A program made the position numbers and the translations under genes. A DNA stretch of 58,754 nucleotides. Origin: Micavibrio sp. Its GTDB lineage: Bacteria; Pseudomonadota; Alphaproteobacteria; UBA9219. The notes below the pieces were generated by a model. The model ran no database searches. It saw only the letters and a program-made list of their open reading frames with translations, and had not been told where the DNA came from. The stretch covers positions 1 to 58,754 of the forward strand of contig DYDA01000014.1 in NCBI GenBank assembly GCA_020718105.1. The letters run 5' to 3'. Below, piece by piece: positions 34,093-45,538 of this stretch. Each line of letters opens with the position of its first letter. Position 1 is the stretch's first letter.

Positions 34093-35352
34093 TTAAGCGC
34101 TGGCTTCTGCTGCTTTAGGTTCGGCGTGAACGACGATAGGCTTGGCTTTGCCTTCAACAACATCGCGGTTAACGACAACTTTTTCGATACCCTCCGATCC
34201 GGGAAGATCGAACATGGATTCCAGCAAAACACCTTCCATGATGGAGCGAAGCCCGCGCGCGCCTGTCTTGCGAATGATCGCCTTTTGCGCAATCGCGGAC
34301 AGGCCGTCATCCGTCACATCCAGAGAAATATTCTCCATCTCAAACAACCGCTGGAACTGTTTGACGATGGCGTTCTTCGGCGTCGTCAAGATATCAACCA
34401 ACGCCGATTCATCCAGATCCGATAACGTCGCCAAAACCGGCAAACGTCCAATAAACTCTGGGATCAAGCCGAATTTAAGCAGATCGTCCGGCTCAACCTC
34501 GCGCAAAATATCACCTTGACGACGTTCATCCGGACCACGCACATCCGCGCCAAAGCCGATGGAGGAACCACGTCCACGCGCCGAGATAATCTTGTCCAGC
34601 CCCGCAAAAGCGCCGCCGCAGATAAACAAAATGTTCGTCGTATCAACCTGTAAAAACTCTTGCTGAGGATGTTTGCGTCCGCCTTGCGGGGGTACGGCAG
34701 CCACCGTGCCTTCCATAATTTTGAGAAGCGCTTGTTGCACGCCTTCGCCCGACACGTCACGCGTGATCGAAGGATTATCGGATTTGCGGCTAATCTTATC
34801 AATCTCATCGATATAGACGATGCCGCGCTGGGCGCGCTCCACATTGTAATCAGACGCTTGCAGCAGTTTCAGGATGATATTTTCAACGTCCTCACCAACA
34901 TAACCAGCCTCGGTCAGCGTTGTGGCGTCCGCCATCGTAAAGGGCACATCAATGATTCGCGCCAGTGTTTGGGCGAGAAGTGTCTTGCCGCAACCCGTAG
35001 GGCCAAGGAGAAGAATGTTAGACTTGGCCAGCTCAACCTCGCCACTGCGAGCGCCCGCCGCAAGACGTTTATAATGGTTATGAACGGCCACCGAAAGAAC
35101 GCGCTTGGCATGATCTTGCCCGATGACATAATCGTCCAAAACGGCCTTAATATCCTTAGGAACAGGCACGCCATCACGCGACTTCACCAGCGTCGTTTTG
35201 CTTTCTTCGCGAATGATATCGGTGCAAAGTTCCACACATTCATCGCAAATAAACACAGTCGGACCCGCAATCAACTTACGAACCTCATGCTGGCTTTTGC
35301 CGCAGAATGAGCAATACAACGTGCTCTTCGTGTCGCTGCTCTTTGTCGTCAT
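34093..35352 (-). CDS. clpX: ATP-dependent Clp protease ATP-binding subunit ClpX
   Basis: AAA+ unfoldase that feeds substrates to ClpP. The 419-residue protein has the N-terminal zinc finger (YCSFCGKSQ ... [10 protein letters not shown], about residues 13-42), Walker A GPTGCGKT near 120, Walker [11 protein letters not shown], the pore and ClpP-binding regions, sensor 2 [11 protein letters not shown] and the [13 protein letters not shown] end. clpP lies directly upstream (71 bases), the usual order. Confidence 0.97.
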   Translation of the reverse strand: MTTKSSDTKSTLYCSFCGKSQHEVRKLIAGPTVFICDECVELCTDIIREESKTTLVKSRDGVPVPKDIKAVLDDYVIGQDHAKRVLSVAVHNHYKRLAAGARSGEVELAKSNILLLGPTGCGKTLLAQTLARIIDVPFTMADATTLTEAGYVGEDVENIILKLLQASDYNVERAQRGIVYIDEIDKISRKSDNPSITRDVSGEGVQQALLKIMEGTVAAVPPQGGRKHPQQEFLQVDTTNILFICGGAFAGLDKIISARGRGSSIGFGADVRGPDERRQGDILREVEPDDLLKFGLIPEFIGRLPVLATLSDLDESALVDILTTPKNAIVKQFQRLFEMENISLDVTDDGLSAIAQKAIIRKTGARGLRSIMEGVLLESMFDLPGSEGIEKVVVNRDVVEGKAKPIVVHAEPKAAEASA

Positions 35353-35423
35353 AACGACTTACTCCTTTAAACGATACCCACGGCCACCCTAGCGGTCGTT
35401 GGTTACCCCTTTATTAATAAACC

Positions 35424-36074
35424 TCAAGCTGCCTTCTTCTCGCCTTCGGGCGCTTCAGGACGCTTGTTCACAACTTCATCAATCAAGCCAAAGGCTTTGG
35501 CTTCTTCCGCCGACATAAAGTTATCGCGCTCCACCGCCGCCGAAATAGCCTCCAGCGTCTGCCCCGTATGTTTGACATAAATCTCATTAAGGCGAACGCG
35601 CAACTTAAGAATCTCACGCGCCTGAATCTCGATATCCGTCGCTTGACCTTGCGCGCCGCCTGATGGTTGATGAATCATGATGCGGCTGTTGGGCAACGAG
35701 AAACGCTTGCCCTTTTCACCCGCCGTCAAAAGGAGCGATCCCATGGAGCACGCCTGCCCCATGCACACCGTTGAGACGGGGCATTTGATGTATTGCATCG
35801 TGTCGTACATGGCCAAACCCGACGACACAACGCCGCCCGGTGAATTGATATAGATCGAGATTTCCTTGTTTGGATTCTCAGATTCCAAGAACAGCAATTG
35901 GGCGCACACAAGGCTAGAGATATGATCATCCACCTGCCCCATCAGAAAAATGATGCGTTCCTTCAGCAAACGGGAATAAATATCGAACGAGCGCTCTCCA
36001 CGAGAGGTTTGCTCAATGACCATAGGGACAAGATTGGCAAGAACGTCCACAGGATGTTTGTCAGCGAAGGTCAT
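35424..36074 (-). CDS. clpP: ATP-dependent Clp protease proteolytic subunit
   Basis: Serine peptidase that forms the double-heptamer chamber used by ClpX. The 216-residue protein shows the nucleophile in [10 protein letters not shown] (about residue 108), the histidine in MIHQPSGG and the start [21 protein letters not shown] at 36074, which removes a 16-residue upstream extension. All three catalytic positions appear intact. First gene of a clpP-clpX pair, transcribed away from typA's 3' end. Confidence 0.96.
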   Translation of the reverse strand: MTFADKHPVDVLANLVPMVIEQTSRGERSFDIYSRLLKERIIFLMGQVDDHISSLVCAQLLFLESENPNKEISIYINSPGGVVSSGLAMYDTMQYIKCPVSTVCMGQACSMGSLLLTAGEKGKRFSLPNSRIMIHQPSGGAQGQATDIEIQAREILKLRVRLNEIYVKHTGQTLEAISAAVERDNFMSAEEAKAFGLIDEVVNKRPEAPEGEKKAA

Positions 36075-36235
36075 AGGAAAAGCCCCCTTACAAGGAACAA
36101 AAGGATGGAAAAGAACAAGCAACCGAAAGGCCGTGAATCATACGAACGTGATCCGTGAGACGCAGCATAGCAGGCCACACGCCGGCAGGGCAAGAGGCTC
36201 GTCATAGCAATAAGAACAGACGTGACTCGTTGCTC

Positions 36236-38059
36236 TTAATCGTCCGACTTCTTGGCCATGCGCTTACGTGTGTTGGGGTCAAGGTAGCGCTTGCGAAGAC
36301 GAATGGTTTTGGGCGTGACCTCCACCAATTCATCATCATTAATATACGCAATAGCCTTTTCCAATGTGAGTTGAAGCGGCGGTGTCAGGCGGATCGCCTC
36401 ATCCTTGCCCGAGGCGCGCATGTTGGTCAGCTGTTTACCGGTCAGCACGTTCACGTCCAAATCATTGTCCTTGCTGTTCTCACCGATAATCATGCCCTCA
36501 TACACCTTGACGCCCGGCACGATGATCATGGGGCCTCTGTCTTGCAGTTTCCACATGGCATAGGCCACGGCCTCGCCCTTGGCATTTGAAATCATCACAC
36601 CCGTGCGCCGCGACTGGATAGGGCCTTTATAGGGCATATAGCTGTGGAACAGACGGTTCATCATGCCCGTTCCTCGCGTGTCTGACAAAAACTCGCCATG
36701 ATAGCCGATAAGACCGCGAGCAGGGGCCAAGAACGTGAGGCGCACTTTGCCGCCGCCAGAGGGGCGCATATCGGTCAGCTCAGCTTTACGCTCAGACATC
36801 TTGCTGACAACATTGCCAGAAAATTGCTCATCAACGTCAATCTGCACTTCCTCAATCGGCTCCATCTTCTGACCGTCAATTTCTTGATACAAAACGCGCG
36901 GACGGCTGATCGTCAACTCAAAGCCTTCGCGCCGCATCGTCTCAATCAAAATGCCCAGCTGCAATTCGCCACGACCCGCAACTTCAAAGCTATCCTTTTG
37001 CTCTGTTTCATTCACGCGAATGGCGACGTTGCCTTCAATCTCGCGCATCAAACGATCACGGATCATGCGGCTTGTGACCTTATCGCCTTCGGTTCCGGCA
37101 AGCGGCGAATCATTCACCGAAAACGTCATCGCAATCGTCGGCGGATCGATAGGCCGCGCGTGCAGCGCCTCAGTCACCAAAGGATCGGCCAGCGTATCGG
37201 CCACGGTCGCCTTGCTAAGCCCCGCGATTGAGACAATATCCCCCGCCTCAGCCTCTTCAAGAGCAACGCGCTCAAGCCCACGGAAGGCCAGAATCTTAGT
37301 GATACGCCCCGTTTCAACAAGCGTCCCATCATGACGCATCGCCTTGATCGCCATATTGGGCTTGATGCGACCCGATTGAATGCGCCCTGTAAGCAAGCGG
37401 CCCAAATAGGGATTCGCCTCAAGAAGCGTGGCCAGCATCGTAAAGGACACTTCAGGATCAACAGCAGGGGCGGGCACATGCTTAAGGATCAAATCAAAAA
37501 GAGGCGTCAGATCCTTATCTTCCTTAGTGGCATCCTCTAACTTTTCAACGGCCCAACCCTGACGACCCGAAGCGAACAAAGTTGGGAAATCCAACTGTTC
37601 ATCCGTTGCGTCAAGAACGGCAAACAAATCAAAAACTTCGTGATGCACTTCATTGACACGCGCATCGGGACGATCAACTTTATTAATAATCACCATCGGC
37701 TTCAGGCCAATCGCCAAAGCTTTTGACACCACAAATTTCGTTTGTGGCAACGGGCCTTCAGCGGCATCCACCAAAAGAACCACGCCATCAACCATCGAGA
37801 GGATGCGCTCTACCTCGCCGCCGAAATCAGCGTGTCCGGGCGTGTCAACGATATTAATACGCATATCATTGTGCATAATGGATGTGCATTTTGCCAAAAT
37901 GGTAATGCCACGCTCACGTTCAAGATCGTTGCTGTCCATCGCGCACTCAGCCACCTGCTGGTTGTCGCGAAAGACGCCAGATTGGCGCAAAAGGGCATCC
38001 ACAAGCGTCGTTTTTCCATGGTCAACGTGCGCGATAATAGCGATATTACGAAGTTTCAT
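36236..38059 (-). CDS. typA: translational GTPase TypA/BipA
   Basis: Ribosome-associated GTPase of the EF-G family linked to stress and cold growth and to 50S assembly. The start at 38059 gives [20 protein letters not shown] with the P-loop at residues 11-18; the frame extends far upstream without meaning. G-motifs [14 protein letters not shown] and NKVDRPDA are present, and the C-terminal TypA-specific domain ends [17 protein letters not shown]. The 607-residue length is normal. Confidence 0.96.
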   Translation of the reverse strand: MKLRNIAIIAHVDHGKTTLVDALLRQSGVFRDNQQVAECAMDSNDLERERGITILAKCTSIMHNDMRINIVDTPGHADFGGEVERILSMVDGVVLLVDAAEGPLPQTKFVVSKALAIGLKPMVIINKVDRPDARVNEVHHEVFDLFAVLDATDEQLDFPTLFASGRQGWAVEKLEDATKEDKDLTPLFDLILKHVPAPAVDPEVSFTMLATLLEANPYLGRLLTGRIQSGRIKPNMAIKAMRHDGTLVETGRITKILAFRGLERVALEEAEAGDIVSIAGLSKATVADTLADPLVTEALHARPIDPPTIAMTFSVNDSPLAGTEGDKVTSRMIRDRLMREIEGNVAIRVNETEQKDSFEVAGRGELQLGILIETMRREGFELTISRPRVLYQEIDGQKMEPIEEVQIDVDEQFSGNVVSKMSERKAELTDMRPSGGGKVRLTFLAPARGLIGYHGEFLSDTRGTGMMNRLFHSYMPYKGPIQSRRTGVMISNAKGEAVAYAMWKLQDRGPMIIVPGVKVYEGMIIGENSKDNDLDVNVLTGKQLTNMRASGKDEAIRLTPPLQLTLEKAIAYINDDELVEVTPKTIRLRKRYLDPNTRKRMAKKSDD

Positions 38060-38082
38060 TTTTGTCTCTTCCATCTTTCTTA

Positions 38083-38742
38083 TTATAAAAAGTTTCTTAA
38101 GCCCACACCAATTGCCCAAAAAGCGATTGCGACAAGGATAACAGCCGTCACGCGATTGAGCGTCATCACGCCTTTTTCTGTAAAGCGCTTGCGAAACAAC
38201 GCGACGCCTCCACTTAGCATCAACCACCACAGCGACGATCCAGCAAAAATCCCCGCGATCATCACGCCCGCTTCTGGACGATGCTGCAACCCGCCGAGTG
38301 TTGCCACCACCGCCATCACGCCAAAGATCGTAGCGGGATTCGTGATTGTGATCACAAAACTGGTCGCCATCGCCTTTATCGCGCCGTGCAAATGAGCGCG
38401 TTTCAAATACTTTTTCTCAACCTCTTTCGTGTCCGCCGCGCGCGGCTTGTCATGCCACGTATGCCACGCCACAAGAACAAGAAATGCCCCACCGATCACA
38501 TGAATAGGGTCATTATAGACCTGCAAAATGTCCGTAAGCGCTGTGACACCAAACGCCGCCAACGCGCTAAAAAACGCATCGGCAAAAGCCGCCCCAAAAC
38601 CAGAGGCAAACCCAACCAGAAGACCCTTTTGGATCGTGCGCCTTATACACAAAAGCCCCACCGGCCCCACGGGAGCCGCCACCATAACGCCAAGACCAAG
38701 GCCGCGCACAAAAACGTCGATATCACTCAACAAAACGGCCAT
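38083..38742 (-). CDS. LysE/RhtB-family amino-acid exporter
   Basis: A 219-residue inner-membrane protein with about six spans. The family opening is seen after the first residues ([20 protein letters not shown], about residues 18-37), followed by [15 protein letters not shown] and ITNPATIFG. Members export lysine, arginine, threonine or homoserine lactones; the substrate is unknown here. The start at 38742 is chosen because it begins the first helix. It lies 23 bases upstream of typA and may share its transcript. Confidence 0.82.
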   Translation of the reverse strand: MAVLLSDIDVFVRGLGLGVMVAAPVGPVGLLCIRRTIQKGLLVGFASGFGAAFADAFFSALAAFGVTALTDILQVYNDPIHVIGGAFLVLVAWHTWHDKPRAADTKEVEKKYLKRAHLHGAIKAMATSFVITITNPATIFGVMAVVATLGGLQHRPEAGVMIAGIFAGSSLWWLMLSGGVALFRKRFTEKGVMTLNRVTAVILVAIAFWAIGVGLRNFL

Positions 38743-38851
38743 CCCATGAAACCAGACTTCTTGACGGCAGCTTATGGCAGACGAACAGCAGGATGGCAAG
38801 GAAAAGCCTACCTAAAGCCATTTGACATTAAGATGCCTTTAAAAGGGAGGG

Positions 38852-39649
38852 CTAAAACTTCACGCTCTTGATTTCATAGCGGCGCCCAAGAAAAGCGGGA
38901 AGCTTGCTGCCCGACTGGCTTCCTGGAAATTGCGCCATTTGATAGGAGGGATCCGTTTTGGTGCGATAGCTCCACAGCGCGTCGGGGTTTTGGTGATAGA
39001 AAATGTCCGCCACCGCCTCAGTGCGCACCCAATCAATCACTTGCTTGCGATGCATAATCTTCCAAACGCCCGCCACGCCCGAAGGGCGACGCTCAAAGCG
39101 ATCCAAATAGCGACTGCCCATAAAGACATCTTCACGCCCTGTAGGCTTATCCATGCGGAAATGCGCCGTAGCGTACGATTCAACCAAGGCGACATCGCCC
39201 TCTAGCGCTGGAAGTATGTTGCCAATCAAATGATGGGAAGAGCGAACCTGCCCCATCACGCCAACAACCCAATGCATATAATCATTGGAGGTGCCTTGAA
39301 ACATTCCCGGCCCTAAATCAATGGTCGCATCATGGTGAAAAACAGAGCGCAACTGCGTTTCATCGATACGATCAAGACCCCGCGCAAAACGATAAAGAAC
39401 TTCGCTGATTTCACTTTTATCAAGAACGGCCTGCATCGAGGCGGGCAAGCGCGTTGCCGCTGGATGAGCCACAGAGCGCGTTACAGAAGACAAAGCTTCT
39501 TTTGCGGCAGAGGGAACAACCACCTTTTTCTTTTTGACAGGAACAACGGTCTTTTTCGATCCCGCCCCTGTTTTTACAAGAACCTTGGGCGCGGCTTTAA
39601 CCGTGGCCATTTTTTGCGGTTTTGCCGCTTTCTTTTTTACTATCGCCAT
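38852..39649 (-). CDS. SnoaL-like/NTF2-fold protein with lysine-rich N-terminal tail
   Basis: A 265-residue two-part protein. Residues 1-55 are lysine-, alanine- and valine-rich (MAIVKKKAAKPQKM..., KKKKVVVP), like histone H1-type or DNA/RNA-binding tails. Residues of about 75-225 fit a SnoaL_4/NTF2 fold (EISEVLYRFARGLDRIDETQ, FHHDATIDLG, SSHHLIGNI, YLDRFERR), seen in dehydratases and ring-hydroxylation small subunits. The start follows GAGGCATGTT. No signal peptide. The tail may tether the domain to nucleic acid or the membrane surface. Function unknown. Confidence 0.7.
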   Translation of the reverse strand: MAIVKKKAAKPQKMATVKAAPKVLVKTGAGSKKTVVPVKKKKVVVPSAAKEALSSVTRSVAHPAATRLPASMQAVLDKSEISEVLYRFARGLDRIDETQLRSVFHHDATIDLGPGMFQGTSNDYMHWVVGVMGQVRSSHHLIGNILPALEGDVALVESYATAHFRMDKPTGREDVFMGSRYLDRFERRPSGVAGVWKIMHRKQVIDWVRTEAVADIFYHQNPDALWSYRTKTDPSYQMAQFPGSQSGSKLPAFLGRRYEIKSVKF

Positions 39650-40060
39650 AACATGCCTCGAATCCTGAGCTTGTCAAAAGTCTTTCCGACTCTAGGTTTA
39701 GCACGGGTCGTTGCGATTTCGTACATTTTTTTCAATCCGTTAGAGCGGGCAAAACACAAGACAGACAAAGATACCACAATTTAAGAATAAAACATCTGTA
39801 TTAAAACATAAAAACAGCAACGATTAAATCATTCTGCAAATGATGGTAATTGTAGTATTGTTTTTATAAATCTGATTTCTTTATAAGAATTTTCTTTTAT
39901 TCTTTTATTATATTTTAATAACCTTCGTTATTGCGATTATGTCTTTTATTGTTATAGACATTTTACCCCCGTCAACCCAAACCAAAAGTTTTCTCTTTCT
40001 TCAACGCGCCCGTCTCCATTTTAATTAATTATTAGGTCTGCTCCCTCACAATGAGCCGCC
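39650..40060. other. 411-base AT-rich intergenic stretch
   Basis: Divergent promoters for the genes at 39649 and 40061 must lie here. The part 39780-39960 is markedly AT-rich, with several TATAAA-like words (for example TTTTTATAAAT near 39860), but I cannot single out a promoter. No gene or RNA is seen. Confidence 0.5.
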
Positions 40061-40534
40061 ATGACTTCTTTAGAACAATATAAAGAGCGCGTTGAGGGAA
40101 CCAACATCGATCCCCGCTCCCTCTTATCAACCGACTACTTCAACCACTTTAACGAGGTGGTCATGATGCTCGGCATGGCTGGCGATATGCCTGAACTTCT
40201 TGACGACATCGATACTTGGGACTTCAAAACCTACCGTGAACACTTTATGGAAAGCGGTCTTGGTTTTGCTCCTTTGGCCATTGAATGTTACGAAGTCTCA
40301 CCCCCAGAGCTGCGCGAACGGTTTGAAAAAGTCGCCACACAAATGAGCATGCTCATCGTTGAAACGCGCCTTAAGCTTCGTCAGGCTTTGGAAGCTGGTG
40401 AAATGGATAGGTTTAAAGACATGGCCAACCTGCACTCTATGGAGCTGCAAGGCATGATCGACGATGGCGCGGCTATCGTTCATGGCTACACCGTCGCCCT
40501 TGATCAAAGCAAAATCGACGACATGTTCGCTTAA
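40061..40534 (+). CDS. conserved alphaproteobacterial hypothetical protein, 157 aa
   Basis: A soluble acidic helical protein. The block [17 protein letters not shown] (about residues 23-39), then [12 protein letters not shown] and YREHFMES is a pattern I associate with short uncharacterised proteins of Rhodospirillales-type Alphaproteobacteria, without known function. No signal peptide or membrane span. There is no strong ribosome-binding site. It ends overlapping the convergent purH stop by four bases. The protein at 431-898 may share the D-Y-x-N...E-V-V segment. Confidence 0.7.
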   Translation: MTSLEQYKERVEGTNIDPRSLLSTDYFNHFNEVVMMLGMAGDMPELLDDIDTWDFKTYREHFMESGLGFAPLAIECYEVSPPELRERFEKVATQMSMLIVETRLKLRQALEAGEMDRFKDMANLHSMELQGMIDDGAAIVHGYTVALDQSKIDDMFA

Positions 40535-42114
40535 TGATAAAAGTGCCGGATGCCTGTCATCACCATGGCAATGCCCGCCGCATCCGCCGCCGCAATCACA
40601 TCCTCATCACGAATAGACCCGCCTGGTTGAATCACACAGCTTGCGCCCGCTTCAATCGCTGAAAGCAACCCATCCGCAAAAGGAAAGAAAGCGTCACTTG
40701 CGGCAGCGCAGCCTTTGGTCAGCGGCTCGGCAAGACCCAAGGCCGTTGCTGCATCCTGCGCCTTACGCGCCGCGATGCGGGCGCTGTCCACACGGCTCAT
40801 CTGCCCCGCACCAATACCAACGGTTGCCCTATCCTTGGCATAGACGATGGTGTTGGACTTCACATGCTTGGCGACGGTAAACGCAAAGATCATATCGCGC
40901 ATCTCAGCCTCAGTCGGCTGGCGCTTGGTCACACAGCGAAGCGCCGCCGCATCAAGGATCAGGTTATCCCGCGATTGCACGAGAAGGCCTCCCGCTACGG
41001 TTTTCATAAAACGTCCCTTAGCCATAGGATCAGGCATGGTGCGGGTCAGCAAAACACGCAGATTCTTTTTAGCCGCAAGGATGTCCTTGGCTTCGTCATC
41101 CATATCAGGGGCGATAATGACTTCCGAGAAAATTTTAACAATCTCCGCCGCTGTCTTACCATCCAGCGGACGGTTACACGCGATAATGCCACCAAAAGCG
41201 CTTGTGCTATCGCAAACCAACGCGCGTTTATACGCCTCACATAAATCTTCGGCCACCGCCACGCCGCAAGGATTGGCGTGCTTGATAATCGCAATCGCGG
41301 GACTATCCGTAAATGCGCTGACAAGCTCAAACGCCGCGTCGGTGTCGTTGATGTTGTTATAGCTAAGCTCCTTGCCCTGCACCTGAATCGCTGTGGCAAT
41401 CGAGGGGCGCGACAGATCGGTCGTGTAAAACGCCGCTGTTTGATGAGGGTTTTCGCCATAGCGCAGGGATTGCCGCAAGGAGGCCGATACGGTCAACGTA
41501 TCAGGATACTCTTGCCCAAGCTGCTGCGCAAACCAACCGCTCACCGCCGCGTCATAGCTGGCCGTGTGGGCATACGCTGCCGCCGCGCAATTCTTGCGGA
41601 AAGGCAGCGTTGTGCCGCCCCTGTTCGCCTTCATCTCGGCCAGCAGCGATTCATATTGCGCAGGATCGGTGAGAACCGTCACAAACGCATGGTTTTTGGC
41701 GGCAGAGCGTACCATCGCAGGGCCTCCAATATCGATGTTTTCGATGCACGCTTCAAAGGCCGCGCCCTTCGCGACCGTTTCGCGAAACGGATACAGGTTG
41801 ACAATCACCAAATCGATAGGCGGAATGCCATGCTTTTTAGCCTCGACGTTATGCTTGTCATTATCGCGCACCTGCAAAAGGCCGCCATGAATCTTGGGGT
41901 GCAGTGTCTTGACGCGCCCATCCATCATTTCAGGAAAGCCCGTGTAATCGCCGACTTCAACAACAGGCACGCCCGCTTGGCGCAACGCTTCGGCGCTACC
42001 GCCCGTGGAGAGAATCTCAACGCCAAGCGCCGCCAAATCCTTGCCCAAAGCGGCAAGCCCCGCTTTATCGGAAACAGAGATCAACGCACGTGTGATTTTG
42101 ATAGATTCAGGCAT
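40531..42114 (-). CDS. purH: bifunctional AICAR formyltransferase/IMP cyclohydrolase
   Basis: Performs the last two steps of IMP synthesis, using 10-formyl-THF. The 527-residue protein has the N-terminal MGS-like cyclohydrolase domain ([37 protein letters not shown]) and the C-terminal transformylase ([46 protein letters not shown]). All landmark motifs are intact. Links functionally to fhs in this window. Confidence 0.97.
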   Translation of the reverse strand: MPESIKITRALISVSDKAGLAALGKDLAALGVEILSTGGSAEALRQAGVPVVEVGDYTGFPEMMDGRVKTLHPKIHGGLLQVRDNDKHNVEAKKHGIPPIDLVIVNLYPFRETVAKGAAFEACIENIDIGGPAMVRSAAKNHAFVTVLTDPAQYESLLAEMKANRGGTTLPFRKNCAAAAYAHTASYDAAVSGWFAQQLGQEYPDTLTVSASLRQSLRYGENPHQTAAFYTTDLSRPSIATAIQVQGKELSYNNINDTDAAFELVSAFTDSPAIAIIKHANPCGVAVAEDLCEAYKRALVCDSTSAFGGIIACNRPLDGKTAAEIVKIFSEVIIAPDMDDEAKDILAAKKNLRVLLTRTMPDPMAKGRFMKTVAGGLLVQSRDNLILDAAALRCVTKRQPTEAEMRDMIFAFTVAKHVKSNTIVYAKDRATVGIGAGQMSRVDSARIAARKAQDAATALGLAEPLTKGCAAASDAFFPFADGLLSAIEAGASCVIQPGGSIRDEDVIAAADAAGIAMVMTGIRHFYH

Positions 42115-42153
42115 GGGGATTCCTTAAAAGAAAAACGGATCGTTTGACGTGTC

Positions 42154-43173
42154 TTACAACTCCCGATGCAACAGCGCCTGCTCGGCTTGGCGCACCAGTT
42201 CGGTGAGGATCGTATCAACGGGTTGTTCTTCCTTGACCAGACCAACAATCTGCCCCGCCATGACCGAGCCATTTTCGATGTCGCCATCAACGACCGCGCG
42301 GCGCAAAGCGCCCGCCCAGAAATGCTCAATCTCCAGCTGCGCGGCCTCTTTGGTCAGTTCGCCCGAGTCAAACTTGGCAATCGCCTCACGCTGTTTTTCC
42401 ATAAAATGCTTCGTGCCTTCGTTCACAACCGCGCGAACGGGAATAACGGCAAAGCGCGGATCTATTTGCTGCGTCGGCACGGCATCACGTGCGGCGGCGC
42501 GGATAAACGCCTTCTTAAAGTTTTCATGCGCGATGCATTCGGATGAGCAAACAAACAACGTGCCGAGTTGCACGCCCGCCGCGCCCATTTCCAAATAGGA
42601 TACGATGGCCTCACCGCGCCCAATGCCGCCCGCCACAAAAACGGGAACCTTGTCGTGCAGTTCAGGAAGAATTTCCTGCGCCAGCACCGTCGTGCTGATG
42701 GGGCCGATATGGCCGCCCGCTTCCATGCCTTCAATGACCAACGCGTCTGCGCCGTTGCGGATCATGCGTTTACCAAGGGAAAGGGCGGGCGCAAAGCAAA
42801 TCACCTTCGCCCCACCATCTTTAATGCGTTTGATCGAAGGCGCTGAAGGCACGCCCCCCGCCAAAACGATATGCCCGACTTTTTCTTCAAGGCACACATC
42901 AATCAGCGCATCAAGCATGGGGTGCATGGTGATCAGGTTCACGCCAAACGGCAGACGGGTGAGCGTTTTTGTGCCTTGAATCTCGGCACGCAGCAAATCA
43001 GGGGTCATAGAACCGCAGGCGAGCACGCCAAAACCGCCCGCATTCGATATGGCGGCGACAAGGTTGCGCTCAGACACCCAACTCATCGCGCCGCCCATCA
43101 CGGCCAGCTTCGTGCCCAGAAAATCGCAGCCGCGCTGCATGAGCGGCTTAAGACGAGAAGAAATAGTTACCAT
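42154..43173 (-). CDS. nitronate monooxygenase / 2-nitropropane dioxygenase family flavoprotein
   Basis: A 339-residue FMN-dependent TIM-barrel protein. Visible are GGAMSWVSERNLVAAISNAG near residue 28, the VEGMEAGGHIGP-type motif (VIEGMEAGGHIGP near 146), VFVAGGIGRGEAI and GAAGVQLGTLF. The family includes nitronate monooxygenases and FabK-like enoyl-ACP reductases. The GGHIGP histidine fits either, so the exact substrate is open. It lies between purH and lysC in the same direction. Confidence 0.8.
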   Translation of the reverse strand: MVTISSRLKPLMQRGCDFLGTKLAVMGGAMSWVSERNLVAAISNAGGFGVLACGSMTPDLLRAEIQGTKTLTRLPFGVNLITMHPMLDALIDVCLEEKVGHIVLAGGVPSAPSIKRIKDGGAKVICFAPALSLGKRMIRNGADALVIEGMEAGGHIGPISTTVLAQEILPELHDKVPVFVAGGIGRGEAIVSYLEMGAAGVQLGTLFVCSSECIAHENFKKAFIRAAARDAVPTQQIDPRFAVIPVRAVVNEGTKHFMEKQREAIAKFDSGELTKEAAQLEIEHFWAGALRRAVVDGDIENGSVMAGQIVGLVKEEQPVDTILTELVRQAEQALLHREL

Positions 43174-43221
43174 GGGATCAGTTCACCTGTGTCATTACAA
43201 AACAATTTTAAAGCCTCAAGC

Positions 43222-44457
43222 TTATTCCTTATCCAACCCGAAGGCTTTATGCAAGGCGCGCAGCGCCAGCTCAAGATACTCGGCGGCAACCAGCACGCTG
43301 ATATTAATCTCGGACGTTTCAATCGATTGGATGTTGACCCCCTTTTCCGCAAGCGTCTTAAACATCAACGCGGCCACGCCGGGGTGCGTCCTCATCCCAA
43401 GGCCAACCAACGATATTTTGGCAACGCTTTTATCTGTCAGCAAATGCTGAAACCCAACGACAGCCTGTTCATCGCGCAAGGCTTGCTCAGCTCGCTCCAA
43501 ATCGCCCTGAGGCACAGTAAACGATAAATCCGCCGTCTGTCCGTTTTTAGACCCCGTTTGCACAATCGTGCCCACATTAATGCCTGCCTGCGCTAACGCT
43601 CCGAAAATGGCGGCGGCAACCCCCGGCTTGTCGGCAACATCAGCCAGCGTGATACGAGCCTCACCCAAAGAATGGGCAATGCCTGTGACAGAGTTGTTTT
43701 CCATGGTTTCATCCTCGTCGGTTACAAGAGTGCCGGGCAAATCGCTGCCAAATTCGTTGGCAAAGGTTGAAAGAACTTGAATCGGTATGCGATAACGCAG
43801 CGCCATTTCGACGGAGCGCGTTTGAAGAACCTTGGCACCGAGAGCCGCCAGTTCTAGCATTTCTTCATACGATATTTCCGAAAGCTTTGTTGCGTTCGCC
43901 ACGATGCGCGGATCCGCCGTATAAACACCATCCACGTCCGTATAAATATCGCAGCGATCCGCGCCAAGAGCAGCGGCCAGCGCCACCGCCGACGTGTCTG
44001 AGCCTCCACGCCCCAAGGTCGTGATGCTGCCATCCTCACCAAGGCCTTGGAAGCCCGCCAAAACAGCCACCTCGCCTTGTTCCAGACGCGCCTTCATCGT
44101 TTTTGTATTAATCTCTAAAATACGGGCCTTGGTGTGATCATTGTCGGTCAACAAAGGCATCTGCCAGCCTTGCCACGAACGGGCGTTCAGGCCGCGCTGC
44201 TCCAACGCCAAGGCCATCAGGCCTGCGGAAACCTGCTCACCCGTCGCGGCAATGGCGTCGATCTCACGCGGGTTGGGGTGTGGCGTGACACTGCGGCAAT
44301 AGCCCAAAAGCTGATCCGTCGCCCCCGCCATGGCGGAAACAACGACAACAACTTTATGTCCACGACGCACTTCTTCGGCAACTTTGCTGGCGGCATTTTT
44401 AATCCGCTCAATCGTGCCGACGGACGTGCCGCCGAATTTCGCTACCAAAAGAGCCAT
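43222..44457 (-). CDS. lysC: aspartokinase
   Basis: Phosphorylates aspartate, the first step toward lysine, threonine, methionine and diaminopimelate. The 411-residue protein has the kinase domain with KFGGTSVG (residues 7-14), VVSAMAGATDQLL, TLGRGGSDTSAVALAA and YTDVDGVYTADPR, then two C-terminal ACT domains (from about 265 and 345) typical of feedback-controlled enzymes. Normal length. No leader or riboswitch is visible upstream. Confidence 0.95.
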   Translation of the reverse strand: MALLVAKFGGTSVGTIERIKNAASKVAEEVRRGHKVVVVVSAMAGATDQLLGYCRSVTPHPNPREIDAIAATGEQVSAGLMALALEQRGLNARSWQGWQMPLLTDNDHTKARILEINTKTMKARLEQGEVAVLAGFQGLGEDGSITTLGRGGSDTSAVALAAALGADRCDIYTDVDGVYTADPRIVANATKLSEISYEEMLELAALGAKVLQTRSVEMALRYRIPIQVLSTFANEFGSDLPGTLVTDEDETMENNSVTGIAHSLGEARITLADVADKPGVAAAIFGALAQAGINVGTIVQTGSKNGQTADLSFTVPQGDLERAEQALRDEQAVVGFQHLLTDKSVAKISLVGLGMRTHPGVAALMFKTLAEKGVNIQSIETSEINISVLVAAEYLELALRALHKAFGLDKE

Positions 44458-44547
44458 GGCTCTACCCTTGTTTTCCTGTGACGAAGAGGCTTATGTTATG
44501 GCACAAAGCACGCGTTTTCCAACCTCCTTTTTGCTTTCAGGGTCATA

Positions 44548-45282
44548 ATGTCCACAGCTTTTTTATCCGGCATCTGCCCAGACGACGTTGAGCGTTTTTC
44601 GACGCAAGCGTCAGGATGGTGGGATCCTCACGGCTCTTTTCGCATTCTGCATGACCTGATGCCATTGCGAGAACAGTATGTGAGCGATCAGATTGAGGCC
44701 GCTTTTCCAAAAAAGAAAGCGCCCACCCTCTCCGTCCTTGATATCGGCTGCGGCGGCGGCCTGATGGCCGAGGCCATGGCCACTCAAGGCCACCGCGTTG
44801 TGGGAATCGATGCCTCGCCTGAGGCCATCGAAATCGCCAAAGATCATGCCCATCAGTCTGGTTTATCCATCGACTACCGCCAAAACACGGCAGAAGGTCT
44901 TGCCCAAGCCAAGGAACGTTTCGACGTGATTCTTGCACTGGAAATCGTTGAGCATGTTCCCGACGCCAAGGCGTTTATGGCCGCTGTGGCCACCTTGCTT
45001 AAACCCAAGGGCCTTGTGATCGTCGCCACGATGAATCGCACCAAACGCAGCTTTTTGCTGGGGGTCGTGGCCGCCGAATACCTTCTGGGCTGGATTCCCG
45101 CCGGAACCCACGACTGGGATCGCTTTGTTAAACCGTCTGAGCTTGCCGCGCTTTGGGAAGAGCATTCCATAAAACCCCTTGATTGCACAGGGTTTGTCTT
45201 TAATCCCCTCTCGCGGCGCTTTGCACTAAAAAAACACAGCACCGCCATTAACTATTTTATGGCTGGAAAAAAGAACGGTTAA
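44548..45282 (+). CDS. ubiG: ubiquinone biosynthesis O-methyltransferase
   Basis: Methylates both hydroxyls during ubiquinone synthesis. The 244-residue protein has the UbiG-specific opening (ERFSTQASGWWDPHGSFR) and SAM motif I VLDIGCGGGLMAEAMA (about residues 67-82), then LALEIVEHVPD and LLKPKGLVIVATMNRT. The amphipathic region after it, used by UbiG to bind the membrane, includes AAEYLLGWIPAGTHDW. It complements the UbiTUV genes at 21451-24200. Divergent from lysC, 90 bases apart. Confidence 0.95.
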   Translation: MSTAFLSGICPDDVERFSTQASGWWDPHGSFRILHDLMPLREQYVSDQIEAAFPKKKAPTLSVLDIGCGGGLMAEAMATQGHRVVGIDASPEAIEIAKDHAHQSGLSIDYRQNTAEGLAQAKERFDVILALEIVEHVPDAKAFMAAVATLLKPKGLVIVATMNRTKRSFLLGVVAAEYLLGWIPAGTHDWDRFVKPSELAALWEEHSIKPLDCTGFVFNPLSRRFALKKHSTAINYFMAGKKNG

Positions 45283-45293
45283 CCCCTCGTGAA

Positions 45294-45466
45294 TGAAGAG
45301 TTGGTTTTCTGGCAGCAGAAAAAAACAAGAAAACGGGATCCCCGCTTTCGCGGGGATGACGCTAAAGGGAGATAAAACCACAAAAAACTCCGTCATGCCC
45401 GCGAAAGCGGGCATCCCGTTTGTTTTCTTTGCCGTTTGCCAACTCTTGAACTATTTTAAGTATTAA
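45294..45466. repeat. composite inverted-repeat element with family A core
   Basis: Outer ends are TGAAGAGTTGG (45294-45304) and CCAACTCTTGAA (45439-45450). Inside, 45332-45421 is a near-perfect long palindrome: AAACGGGATCCCCGCTTTCG and its opposite GCGAAAGCGGGCATCCCGTT, with hairpins in each arm. The right end continues as a copy of the recurrent 28-base motif (to 45466). The same layout occurs at 64-269. It looks like a small non-coding mobile or folded-RNA element. Confidence 0.75.
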
Positions 45467-45538
45467 CAAATAAAGAGGGTTGGAAAGCTTGACTCATGCT
45501 CCCTCGCCCCCTATAAATCGCCGCTCTAAGCGATCACT

